Positions 21,880 through 32,108 of a stretch of 64,000 bases of DNA are shown in pieces. The translations under genes were made by a program, and so were the position numbers. Below the pieces are notes generated by a model. That model saw nothing but the letters and a program-made list of their open reading frames with translations, was not told the DNA's origin and made no database searches. This DNA comes from Ligustrum vulgare (Eukaryota > Streptophyta > Magnoliopsida > Lamiales > Oleaceae): contig OY743176.1 of the NCBI GenBank assembly GCA_963555705.1, forward strand, positions 38,176,497-38,240,496, in the 5' to 3' direction. Positions within the stretch are counted from its first letter, which is position 1. Each line of letters starts with the position of its first letter.

Positions 21880-23301
21880 TTCGATCCTACCTTCCAGACT
21901 AGATGTCATGTGAGCAGTAAAGTATGCAATGTTACTATCGATAGAGAGTATTTCACTAATCTGGTTAGTACCTCCCTGGTTGAGGAGTTGGGTTTACCTC
22001 TACTACCACATTCCAATCTTTATAGGTTGACGTTGTTAAAGGAGTGTGGAAAGGTAAATATAACCCATGGAGTTAGGGTGAAATTCACACTTGGAAGATA
22101 TAGCGATGAACTATGGTGTGATGTGGCGCCTATAGAGTCTTGTCACATTTTGTTGGGTAGGCTTTGGAAGTCTGAGAGGAAAGCATTCTATGATAAGGGT
22201 AGGAATGTGTACAAATTTGTTAAAGATGGGAAAAATATTAAGCTTATGCCATTAACCCCGGAACAAATACATGAAGAGAAAATATTTCGACAAAAGAGGG
22301 ATGAGGAAAAAATAGTGAGAGATGGTAGTTGGGGATTAAAGGATGAATTCATGGAGATGGCAAAGGAATTACTACAGTTAGATGAGGAAATGAAGGCACA
22401 AAGAGCGAGGGAGAAATTGGCTAAGTTGCAAGAGAGGGAGAGTGAAGGAGAGGCTGATGATAAATTACAACAGGAGAATAAAAGTAAGAATGTGGTGGAC
22501 TTACCATTGGAGCCTCGGGATAGGACTGTTGAGATTGAAACTGAGGAATTGAGATTTGAATTAGTTGATCAAATTCCAAAAATTGAGGTAGAGGGTGAGC
22601 ACTTGGGTAGTAAGGAAGTGAATGGGCACGGGGATAAAATTATTGATGAGGTACATGAGAAGAAAACTGATAATCTGGGAGAGGTGGTTGGGTGTGAAAA
22701 GTTAGAAGAGGTGCACGAGAGAAAAGAAATGGAAGAGAATGAACCAGAAAGTGAGATGACTATTGGAGGCGAAGAGAAGGGCCTCGTGGTGCAAAAAGAA
22801 GAAGTGGAAGAGTTGTATCATGAGTACAAGGATTCATACCTTGTACATGGAGAAACTAACATTCCCCACCCCATTTTGCTTAATTCTTTCTTACAGGTTG
22901 ATCATTATACATGGGAGTATGAGTCACACCAACCATGGCAATTCATGCTCGTGTTTCAATACCTTCTTGTCTACTACCAATTGAAGAAGCACAATTTATT
23001 GAATTCATGTCATGGAGTCCATAATTTCCCATTTGATCCAGGTGGGGCAGCTGTAAATCATGAACCAAGCTATGATTCGGGACGAATCATTCTGAAGAAG
23101 GAGGTAATGATGAAAATCATGGCAGGCTTGACAGAAAAAATTAAATATTCAAGCCAAAAGAAGAAATCAGTAGGTTCGACGAGCTTTGAAGATGAAACCG
23201 TGTTGAAAAGAACCAGAAAATTAAGAAGAAGGCCTTTTACGGCCATAACCGTTGGAATTACGGCTGTAACGCAGCTATCGCAATTTTTGGGTAGAACATG
23301 A
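21880..23301 (+). CDS. Protease-like ORF of element C, running into the 3' LTR
   Basis: The open frame of about 470 codons has no ATG near its start. The stop at 21877 sets its limit, and GTG at 21910 is only one in-frame option. Residues 1-110 resemble the retropepsin-like domain seen in element G (VCNVTIDREYFTNLVS ... VAPIESCHILLGR). The Gly of the D-[ST]-G active site is replaced (IDREY), so catalysis is doubtful. Residues about 120-320 are highly charged and probably coiled coil (KELLQLDEEMKAQRAREKLAKL). The last about 65 residues are encoded by the LTR. It could be a decayed pro-pol with RT and IN deleted. The long open frame is nevertheless unusual here. Confidence 0.6.
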   Translation, partial: FDPTFQTRCHVSSKVCNVTIDREYFTNLVSTSLVEELGLPLLPHSNLYRLTLLKECGKVNITHGVRVKFTLGRYSDELWCDVAPIESCHILLGRLWKSERKAFYDKGRNVYKFVKDGKNIKLMPLTPEQIHEEKIFRQKRDEEKIVRDGSWGLKDEFMEMAKELLQLDEEMKAQRAREKLAKLQERESEGEADDKLQQENKSKNVVDLPLEPRDRTVEIETEELRFELVDQIPKIEVEGEHLGSKEVNGHGDKIIDEVHEKKTDNLGEVVGCEKLEEVHERKEMEENEPESEMTIGGEEKGLVVQKEEVEELYHEYKDSYLVHGETNIPHPILLNSFLQVDHYTWEYESHQPWQFMLVFQYLLVYYQLKKHNLLNSCHGVHNFPFDPGGAAVNHEPSYDSGRIILKKEVMMKIMAGLTEKIKYSSQKKKSVGSTSFEDETVLKRTRKLRRRPFTAITVGITAVTQLSQFLGRT

Positions 23302-23869
23302 CTTACGGCCGTAATAAATTTGTCACGGCTGTAAATGTGGTATCGACTTTGGACCCAACAGGGGTTTACGGCCGTAAGCCCGGTATTTACGGCCGTAACT
23401 AGGTGGCGGATCAGATTTTTCCCAGAATTTCGTATATTTTATTTCCTTTTCCTATTTTAGTATTTTAGGTCAATTAAGACTCTATTTTGAGCCCAATTAG
23501 CGGCTAGGTTTATTTTGTTTATTTATATGCTTTTTCTATTGATTTTAAAATAGACTTTGATGAATAAAAATTGTGTTGAGTTATTTCTCTCCCAAATATT
23601 GTTTTTGAATGAACTTTTGAACTTATCAAAGATTATCATATCTTTGTGGTGTTCACCAATTGAACTTATCAAAGGCGTGGACAACCTTTGTGGTATTCCC
23701 CCATTATGGTTCTTATTTCCGCATCGTAACGGGTCTCGGGTTTAATATACTCCTGGTTCTTGCGTCGTGAGGCTCAGGTCGTAGTGTTACCGTCCCTTCC
23801 AACCTGATTTCGGAACTTTCCCGGCGTTAATTCCGCGAGTTCGTCGTGACCCCTCCCGGTATTTCATCA
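23108..23869 (+). repeat. 3' LTR of element C
   Basis: A 762-bp LTR with 5-bp inverted ends TGATG and CATCA. It carries five or more TTACGGCCGTAA-type palindromes at about 23235-23400, a TATA-like TTTATATGC near 23522 and AATAAA near 23565. It is nearly identical to 34591-35353. Confidence 0.85.
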
Positions 23870-24490
23870 ATTTCGATTGTAAAATAGTGCGTATCATAGT
23901 AAAGCATTGTTATCCTTGTTTGAAAGGAAATAAATGAAATGAAGATGACAAAAAATCTATCAAAGTCCTAATTGTTACATAGCTTGCTGTGAGCGGTTAA
24001 AATAAACCTGAAACTTCCATGCAAATAAAATGAAACTTCAACCATTAGAAATGCATATTAATAGAAAGACAAATAGCAGTGTCGATGGCATTCACAAGAT
24101 AAACAACATAAAAATGATATCCCCTTAATTTGCATCACTTTGAAATACAAAGGTCAATCCTGGAGATGTAAAGTAAAGTGCAACAAGGGAAACATTTTGA
24201 CAAAGATAAGGAACACACATGAAGGAAACCAAAGCTACAAACCAAAACAAAGACAAAAGTTGCCATTTATGTATTATTTACAATAGACGGCAATTTTTTT
24301 TAGGAACGAACTTTCAATTTGTAGCTTTGATATTACATAAAAAAAAAGCATTATCAATCAAGCTTTCTTTTACCCGTGGCACATTCAATGGAATGGCTTG
24401 TCCCAAACGTTTCTTTTTCACATTTAATGCTGGAAAGGTGTGCATCTTCTGAACTGTGGAATAAGGTTGCATCACTTTAAGGTAGAAAAC
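23870..24490 (-). other. Unassigned DNA with a possible captured exon
   Basis: This 620-bp stretch lies between element C and the truncated A LTR and is unlike either. On the minus strand about 24375-24470 an exon-like frame starts MQPYSTVQKMHTFPALNV and continues with KKKRLGQAIPLNVPR. An AG lies before it and a GTAAAA donor-like site after CCACGG. I do not recognise the protein. It could be a fragment of a host gene trapped in the repeats. A chance frame remains possible. The rest is AT-rich with no feature. Confidence 0.3.
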
Positions 24491-26275
24491 AAACTAATTT
24501 CAACCGAAACAATTATCAAAATAAATGAATTAAGAAATAATTACTTAGAACTTAATTAAATTCTAATTTAACTTTATTTTCAAGAATTGAAAGCAGGTAT
24601 AGCCTGAGTCTGCCACCAAATGCTCTCCTCGTCTCATCTAACTTTCATCACCTGAAATATTGGGGAGGGAATGGGGTGAGCTAAAGCTCGGTAAGTAAAC
24701 TTTATGCATGAATGCATGCTTATGATAAACTTTCAAACATTTCGAACTTTCACTTAACATTTCAAAACTTTCACTTCATTTCCATCGTGAGCTCACTTGG
24801 TGTATCTTCTAGTCAATCAGATAACAGTGGGCAATTCTTATTTGGAACCAAATTAACTTTTACATTTCCACCGCAAAGCGGCTCATTCACTTCATTTCCA
24901 CCGCAAAGCGGCTCATTCACTTCATTCCACCGCAAAGCGGTTTAACTGTCCACCGTAAAACTGTTGAACATTCCGTCGCAGAGCGACTTAATTCGGGTAC
25001 GCCGGTCCCCCGCGCTCCATTTTCCCCTCGCATCTTTCATGAACTAGAAGTACACCCATTCATTTCTTAAACACATGGGATACATAACTTTTGAACAAAC
25101 TTGCACCTTGACACATTTCTTTCATTTAAAAACATTTGACTTCCCAATTTCGATGCTAATGCATGCTTAATGATGCAATGACATGATAATGTGCATGCTT
25201 GAACATTCTTCTCAATAACATATACTTTCATAAAATAATGAAATTCATCAAGCAAGTAAGTTGCAAGATAGTCATTTACACATTTCACATTTACATTCAA
25301 CTTCTATAAAAATTGGGGGAAGTTTACTTACTTGCAGTCCTTAGTATTTACCGTTTCTGAATTTGTAAGTGGAGGAGCCTTGGCTGCCAGCGTTGTCAAT
25401 GTACCAAAATCCTAGTTGTATCCATTCATTTAATAAAATATACTTTCAATTCAAATTGGTATATTCATCATCATTAAACAAGTTAAAACAATAAATCTTA
25501 TTTCCCTTTTTCATTCTTGTGATCATTTATTCCAAAAAAGGTATTAACATATATTAAATACTTCCATACAATACTCGAAAGCAAAGATTTAAACCATTCG
25601 ACACAACATTTTAAGCTTAACTACTAAGGTACTTAAATCAAAATCAAAATTTGAAAAAATGTATACGACTTTACAATTTTCTCAAAATCTAGTAATTATA
25701 ATTATTACTCACGTTCACACAAAAATCATATTTGCAATAAGGGACTTAATTTCATGCAACTTACGAATTGTACAAATCCATTTACTCAAATCTCAAACTA
25801 AATTAAAACTTAGTTGAACTTTACAAAAAATGTTCCATTAAAATTCCAACTTTTTTTTTTTAAATCTGAAAATATTCAAAATAAGGTTTCAATTAAACTT
25901 AAAACTAATCAAACATAACCTAAAATCTTAAATTCAAGAATTTCCCGTATATAACATACACATTTGATTTTAAATTACAAAATTCGAAACCTATAATAAT
26001 CAAATTTTGAAATTTCAATTAAACTAATTTAAAATCTTCGAAATCAGAGATTTGTTCACGTTTATACCACTTTCCTAAATTCTAAAATTTTCAATTTAAC
26101 CCTTCATTAAACTGGAAGAAAATCAATTAAACAAATCGATTTAATTATTTTCGAATCCTATCATTAACGCATACATATAAATACTAAATACCTAAATTTA
26201 AAAACTGAAATTAATCAATTAAATTTCGAAATCATACTTAGTCCGAATTTGAAAAATTACTGTGGGAATTACACA

Positions 26276-26322
<47 letters not shown>

Positions 26323-27186
26323 CAATACATACATATATAAGCATTACCCAATCCCCAACTTAGAAATTAAAATTCGAAATCTAACCAAACTTAAATCTGA
26401 AAATATGCAAAAGATTATTATTATAATTCAAACCTTAACCAAACAGTCCACTAAGCTACCAATTTCATAAATTAGGTTTACCACACAATCTATACATACA
26501 TTTATATACATTACTCAATCTGAAATTTACAATTAAATTTCGAATCTAAGCAGAAATCCGAAATGTACAAATACAGATAATACCCACATACATATCAATA
26601 CCCATTTTTGTGGGTTGTGCTCGACGTGCTTGCGCGAACTCGTGATGTGTGTGCGAATGAGGGAGAAGGAAGGGTGGGTCTTACCGTGATGGGGTTGCAT
26701 GGTGGTGGTGATTGGTGGTCGGCGAAAAAGGGAAGAGACCGAGAGAGAGAGCGACGTCGAGAGAGGGAGAGACCGAGAGGAGTGAGTGAGGGAGAGGAAA
26801 AATGAGGGTTTAGATTTTAGGTTTAATTTTAATCTTTTAAAATTTGCAAAATTGGTCCCTCAAGTCCCCCCTTTGCATATTTAATCCCCTAAGTTCCATT
26901 TGTTTTCCAAATGCCACTAAAGTTTCCCCCCAAGTTTCAATTTAACACAATAAAAATAGAAATTAGCATACCTAGGCAATAAATTTAATTAATTACATAA
27001 AAATTGCACGAGAACCATTTATAATTTTCTAATTGGCACATTGAGCGAGACGGCGTCCAAATCCTTCCACTGCAAAACAATTCCAATAATTGACATAAAA
27101 TTAAATTAAATTCTCAAATTTCCATTACATTAGCATAAATATGACTTGAAATTTTAAAGGGTACGAAAATGAAAGGCGGTATTACA
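24491..27186 (-). repeat. 5' LTR of element A, truncated
   Basis: It matches 4952-7696 almost base for base and lacks the first about 387 bp as read on the plus strand, which is its internal-facing end. Compared with its mate it has an about 55-bp deletion near 24725 and an about 80-bp deletion near 26645. Its (TA)n tract is shorter, and it has extra copies of a CCACCGCAAAGCGG unit at 24868-24935. It ends GGTATTACA followed by the CAAAA duplication. Confidence 0.85.
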
Positions 27187-27191
27187 CAAAA

Positions 27192-28549
27192 TCTCCAAAA
27201 TAGTTTTTGGAGCTTTGCACTAAAACTTTACATTATACACTTAGTCGTGTTCCATGATAATCGGTTGATGAAAGTCCATATAAGATATGAATTTCAAAGT
27301 TCTAATCTTCCTTGCGTTAAGATTTAAGACCTCAATACTTATTAGAAGTATACCAAATTTGGATAAGCAATAGCCTTAGTCCAATATGTATATTTGTGGG
27401 ATATCCAAAAGATTGTTGGATATCATTTCTACATTCCTATATCGAGAAAGAAAGTCTATCTCGAATTTTGTCAATGTCTTGGAGAAATAGTTCATCTAAG
27501 AGAGGACAGTGAGAGTAAAAGTAGAACATGAAAGAGTTCATGGTTACACATATACTCAACCGATTAAATAAGCTCGAATATGTGATTGCATAGGATGAGA
27601 CACATATCGATGCTTGGGACACGATCGTTACTCAGGACGTAGTGACGACTGAGAACGTACTAGCTCCATGTAAAGATATTAGGATCGTGTATACTCCATT
27701 GCGTTACACATCCCTGATTGCTAATGTAGTATTAGTCATCAAGGATAATGAGCCTATATTTACATAAAAACTAAGTCAAACGTTGACTAATTGAGATGCC
27801 AGAAAGCCATAGAATCCAAGATAAAAACAAAGTTTTGGAACTTGTTTGATTCACCTGAAATGGCTAAGACCCATAAGCTGTAAATGCGTTTACTCTGAAT
27901 CAATTCGGATTCTGCTTGCGGTAGCAACATGCTATGATTATGGGATTTTTGAATCCTTAAATATATAAACAAAGTATACTAGGTACAATGATCTAATTAT
28001 GGATTAAAGCAAGCCTCACGGAGCTAGAATCTTAATTTGATGAGATAATCAAAATGTTTGATTTTATCAAAATTGTAGATTAATCATGTGTGTGTTTATA
28101 AAAGGTTAGTGGGAGTATTCAAAATTTATGATACTATATGTAGATGGCATATTATTGATCAGAATTTGAGTCTCTAACCTTTAAAATGAAAGTCCAATTA
28201 TTTTTTGAATTTCTCCATGATGGATTTGAGAAATAAAACCTTTACTTTGGGAACAAGAATCTATGAAGATAGATTTGGAAGGTTGTTTTGATTTCTCAAT
28301 CTACGTACATAGATGAAATGCTAATAGGGTTAGCATGAATGAATCCAATGTAGGATTTCATCCCAAAGGTTTTTGGGGTTAATCTTTTCAAAATGGTGTT
28401 TAGAACACATATTGAGAAAGAAAGATGTGGAGAAGATACTTGATTGTTAGACAACAAGATCTTAAACGCGACACTATGTACGATACCTTTTGTATTATTG
28501 AGCACTTGAGAAGTACTAAGAATATAGTAGACACAACGAGAAATGTAGA
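27192..28549 (+). pseudogene. Copia remnant E, integrase end and reverse transcriptase
   Basis: Copia order is visible through stops and frameshifts. CIFVGYPK then GYHFYIPISRKKVY (about 27390-27470) is the integrase-RT linker. VWNLFDSPE (about 27835) is the RT start and YGLKQASRS (about 27995-28025) the palm. YVDG (28137-28148) stands at the active site where YVDD is required. YEDRFGRLF then YIDEMLIG (about 28260-28330) follows. The next part is 31606-32108, after composite B. The lost Asp and many stops show it is dead. Confidence 0.8.
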
Positions 28550-28554
28550 CTTAC

Positions 28555-28720
28555 TGTAAGACCGCTTTTCATTTTATGGGCAATCTTGAAATCCCACATG
28601 ATATTTATGTTAATGTTATAAATTTTAAATTGATAATTTTTAATGACTATAAATGGAATTATTTTGCAGTGGAAAGACTTGGACGCCGTCTCGATCAATG
28701 TACCAATTCGAAAGTTTATA
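28555..28720 (+). repeat. LTR start of element B (family A type, diverged)
   Basis: The first about 165 bp align, in plus orientation, with the reverse complement of the LTR start of A (GGACGCCGTCTCGATCAATG corresponds to a near-identical phrase of A). The similarity stops near 28720-28760, so most of the multi-kilobase LTR is missing. Confidence 0.65.
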
Positions 28721-29339
28721 AATTGGTTACTTAATTATTTTACGTGCAATTCTATGTCTAATTGTTTATTTTAATTGTTATGTTGAGGAATTATGGATTG
28801 ATTTTCTGGGATATCAAGGTATACATGAAGTTATGTAATGATTTGATCCATACATTGGGAAATGATAAGTTATATTTTGAAAAGATGAGTGACGACAAGT
28901 ATTATGGCGTTATTGGGAAGAATCTTAATTATTCTTGGGAACGGATTGATCACTAGTAAGGAATGATCACTTGTATTGGAGACTATTATAAATTATAAGG
29001 ATATGAGATAATACTGTTGATTTATTTTGGAATTTGATCGGGAAGATATGTTAAAGATAAGATGATGATATTATGTTGATTTGTGAATAATATGTTATTG
29101 GATATACTACATAGAGAGAATATTCAGGTAATTTCTATCGTTTTAATTATTTTGGTGATATTTGGTGATAAAGAAGTTTTAGAGATGACAAATTATTATG
29201 GTTTGGTATGTTTTTTAAAGAAATAGTAAAGATTTATTGAAATTTGGAGAGAATTTTCCATGGGCTTACAGAGATTAATGAAGAGACGTGATGTCATTTG
29301 GGTTATTGAATAATGACTTAAGTAATCAGCAAATATTTC

Positions 29340-29480
29340 TTTATACAGAGTTTAGAGGCTATGTTGAGAGCTTGCATTTTAGACCTTTGTGATGGTTAGG
29401 AAAACCATTTACCGTCTGTTGAATTTACATGTAATATGATTATTGGGATTAGTCAGTTACCATGAATGGGAGATATTGAA
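29340..29480 (+). pseudogene. Element B integrase core fragment
   Basis: The frame reads [15 protein letters not shown], stop, ENHLPSVEFTCN. This is the chromovirus integrase segment normally reading [27 protein letters not shown]. It is flanked by about 570 bp (28770-29340) and about 640 bp (29480-30120) of AT-rich DNA in which I recognise nothing. Confidence 0.6.
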
Positions 29481-30119
29481 AATATTTTATGGTGAGATGT
29501 CTTAAAGGAGTAACCATTTATTCAAAGTGAGAAATTGGGGACATGCGATTGAATGTTTGGGATTATGTGAGATAATGATTGTCATAAGGTCCATTGTATA
29601 TAAAAGGTATAATAGATGATTGTAAGGAACAATGTGACGATGAGAACTGAAGGTGATAATGTATTGAGATTATGAAATAAGTTGACTTTCCATGAATAAG
29701 TTATGCTATATTTGGTTTTAAGTGGAATTCGAAGAAAGATGAATCTCAGTCATGGAAAAATAAATCAGGTTTCATCGTAATTTGAATGATTCACTGAGGT
29801 ACGTTAAGTTTTCATTGATGATACTAAAATATCATATGAGAGATTGTTGGATGAAATTGATGAAAGAAACTTTATCAGGTCCTAGATTTGTACAAGTATT
29901 GCAGAAGTAATGTATCTAATCGGAGGAAAGTTTATGATAGTATATTCCATGAAATTGTGGAGATTATTATTGATGGTATCTTGATTCAAAAATAAGGAAT
30001 GAAATTTTAGGCAATTGTCCTTGTGGATAGGATTTGTGGTTAATGAGAATAAGACTTCACAATGATTAATTATTATGGAGTAGTGTGCAGAAAGAGTGAC
30101 AATGGCAGAATCTAAGATT

Positions 30120-30770
30120 TATTGAGTTTGAGAGATTGATACAATGTCTTAGTGAGTATATTGACGTAAAAGGTTCGTGTGAAGGATATGATGGTTATTA
30201 TGTTGTAATCTTGGAGAGATTGTTATGATTATTTGAGGTCAGTTGTGTGACTCTTACTTATAATGGAATTGTATCTTTGGGTTAAGTAAACTTGATGAGG
30301 AATTTTATATGAATCACAAAAGTTTTATTCATTGGCGAGGTCAAGGATTTATTTATAAAATACTTGGTTAGAGTATTGTTATGATGATTTTGAAAGCATG
30401 GATTCTTAAATTAGTACCTTGGCTTTAGTTTTAAGATGAGTGTATGATGCTGAATACTTGATTACAATATATAAGTATGGGTTACAGGATTTAAGTTGGA
30501 TCTTCCGATTTTAAAAGAAATGTCAGCATGTTCAGAAAGGATTTCGTTTGTAAATCATTCCAGAAAGATTCTGTTAAAGTTTTAGTATTTCTACTGTATA
30601 TTTTGGTATGGACGTCAAGTTTCAATAATTCTGGATTATAAAGTTTTATTTTGGTCAATCTTGATTTTAGTTTTAAGAATGTGATCAATCAATATTATAT
30701 ATATTAAGGTTTAGACGTTAGAATAGATCCTATGAAAGGCTGGAAATGGGAAGTTAGTGAATGGATTCAT
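30120..30770 (+). repeat. Segment X copy in element B
   Basis: Homologous to the reverse complement of 8470-9231 plus 19511-19690 in element A. The conserved 65-codon frame runs antisense (30491-30688). In both elements X is followed directly by the same integrase C-terminal segment. Confidence 0.6.
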
Positions 30771-30779
30771 AAGTGGGAT

Positions 30780-31170
30780 AATGTTGGTTAATGATCTCCT
30801 ACAACAATAGCTATTAAACTTCGATCCGTATTGAGTACTATACGATAGAAAATGTAGATTGCCGGTTCATTGGGATGAAGTAGGAGAAAGAAGATTATTG
30901 GGTCCAGTAATAGTACAGCAGACAACTGAAGTTGTTGAAATAATTCGTTAGGGGATGAAAAATGCAAAGAGTAGACAGAAGAACTATGCTGACAAAAGAA
31001 GGGAACCATTGGAATTCGCCGCATGTGATATGATCTTCTTGAAAGTAACTCCTATGAAGGGGTCATGAGATTCGAGAAGAAGGTTGAGCCTTTTTGTTGG
31101 CCTTTGAGAGGCTAGAAATGATGAGTGACCTAATTTATTTGATTGCAGTGCTACCAAAACCATCTGGGAT
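30780..31170 (+). pseudogene. Element B integrase C-terminal fragment
   Basis: Recognisable pieces are [36 protein letters not shown] and MIFLKVTPMKG, broken by several stops. Sequence similarity to element A ends near 31168, at the phrase corresponding to the A segment before VHNVFH. The Cassandra primer site follows within about ten bases. Confidence 0.7.
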
Positions 31171-31173
31171 ACA

Positions 31174-31322
31174 AATGGTATCAGAGACGATCGCCAGCCG
31201 GAAATCGGGAACTAAGTGCTACGCCATAGGGCGGGAGCCACCTCTAGAATCCCAACGCCTGGCAACAGATCCTCGGATGGATTAAGCACGACGAGGACGT
31301 CGCGAGTCTAACGGGGGGTGAT
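31174..31322 (+). mobile_element. Cassandra internal region with primer site and polypurine tract
   Basis: TGGTATCAGAG (31176-31186) is the tRNA-iMet primer site. A short non-coding core of about 120 bp and the purine run ACGGGGGGTGA (31311-31321) precede the LTR. Cassandra is a terminal-repeat retrotransposon in miniature: it encodes no protein and depends on other elements. Confidence 0.82.
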
Positions 31323-31600
31323 TGTAACACCCCAGGACAAGAAAGCTTAAGAGAATTGATAGGTACTACTCATACCAACAAGGTGCACCTTCTTTTCCGG
31401 AAGTCCATCGTTAGAAACTCCAAAGTTAAGCGTGCTTGGCTTGGAGCAATTCTGGGATGGGTGACCTCCTGGGAAGTTTTCTCGGGGAGCGTGCGAGTGA
31501 GGACAAAGCATGCTGAAAAGACCCGTGTTGGTACGGTGGGGACAGTACGCCGTCATCTAACGGCTGGGACAGCCCGTTAAGTGGGACCCGGGTCGTTACA
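31323..31600 (+). repeat. Cassandra 3' LTR with 5S-rRNA-like promoter region
   Basis: The 278-bp LTR starts TGTAACACCCC and ends GTCGTTACA. About 31367-31480 is similar to plant 5S rRNA. It includes the A-box/intermediate-element part AAGTTAAGCGTGCTTGG (31423-31439) and the C-box part GGGATGGGTGACCTCCTGGG (31454-31473). These are the internal RNA polymerase III control elements, so the LTR could be read by Pol III. The 5' third of the 5S match is weaker. It is not a functional 5S gene. Confidence 0.88.
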
Positions 31601-31605
31601 CTTAC

Positions 31606-32108
31606 AGTCTTTAGGTATAGAGATACAATCCTTTAGTCCAGGATTAGTCCAGAAAGGGATGAAGGAAATATTCAGTCTAATTGTTAATTAACTCATAGTA
31701 GTGGTGTGGTTTGAAATGATTCAAACAAGAGAGTCTGCTAACTATACAACCGAAACCAAATACATAAGTGTTTGTGAAGCAATCTCGATCGTTAAGTTCA
31801 TTAGTGAACTATAACTGTTCCTAGCATTGTAGCTCCCATAATGAGTACTGTGACGACAATGGAGCCATCGCACAAGCGAGGGAACTAGGTCTCATCGATG
31901 ATCTAAGTATGTATTTAGGGGCTGCTATCTTATTCGAAGATTGTAGAAAAATAGAATTCATGCCCACTAACCTTGCAAATGTTGAATATGTGAAGAGTCA
32001 CATATCTAAGATCCACCTGTAAATCCACTATCCCAACGGGAATGTGATTGTCACATAAACTCGTTATGTATAAGATACATAAGTTATTAGATCTAGTGGG
32101 AGTATGTC
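31606..32108 (+). pseudogene. Copia remnant E, RNase H end
   Basis: The frame with ESANYTTETKYISVCEAISIVKFISEL (about 31728-31812) is the C-terminal copia RNase H. A second frame holds the DDNGAIAQAREL-like phrase (about 31850-31890). IRYIS then GTGGGAG (about 32060-32105) corresponds to the protein end and polypurine tract. The reading frame has shifted and carries stops. Confidence 0.75.

Larger units (their letters stand above)
21414..23869 (+). mobile_element. Element C: gag/RT/IN-less gypsy derivative
   Basis: The first about 40 bp match the leader that follows the primer site in element D (35384-35421), so the 5' LTR and primer site are cut off. One long protease-like ORF follows, then a complete 3' LTR (23108-23869). 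No gag core, RT or integrase lies between. The LTR type is shared with D and, more distantly, with G. C sits inside the remains of A and faces the opposite way. Its 5' junction abuts A internal DNA without an LTR, so it arrived truncated or was deleted later. Confidence 0.7.
4565..27186 (-). mobile_element. Element A: chromovirus (Tekay/Del-like) Ty3/gypsy, nested and truncated
   Basis: Two minus-oriented LTR copies (4565-7696 and 24491-27186) bracket decayed pol segments. The outer ends read TGTAACACC and GGTATTACA. The outer flanks are the same 5-mer, CAAAA (4560-4564 and 27187-27191). This shows one integration event, into copia remnant E. Element 1 later landed inside at 9231/19511. The gag-side internal region, the primer site and about 390 bp of the 5' LTR were replaced by element C plus about 620 bp of other DNA. 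No gag was found, so A cannot move by itself. Confidence 0.85.
28555..31600 (+). mobile_element. Composite element B: chromovirus start joined to Cassandra end
   Basis: The same 5-mer, CTTAC, lies at 28550-28554 and 31601-31605, so the 3046-bp unit behaves as one insertion into copia remnant E. The left end is a diverged family-A LTR start (TGTAAGACCGC). The right end is a Cassandra LTR end (GGGTCGTTACA). Between are chromovirus integrase fragments, segment X and the Cassandra primer site, internal region and LTR. It was either mobilised as a chimera or formed by later recombination. See findings. Confidence 0.7.

Noticed and set aside
31323..31600. A genuine 5S rRNA gene
   Set aside because: The match is partial, is bounded by LTR termini, and is preceded by a primer site and purine tract, so it is Cassandra.
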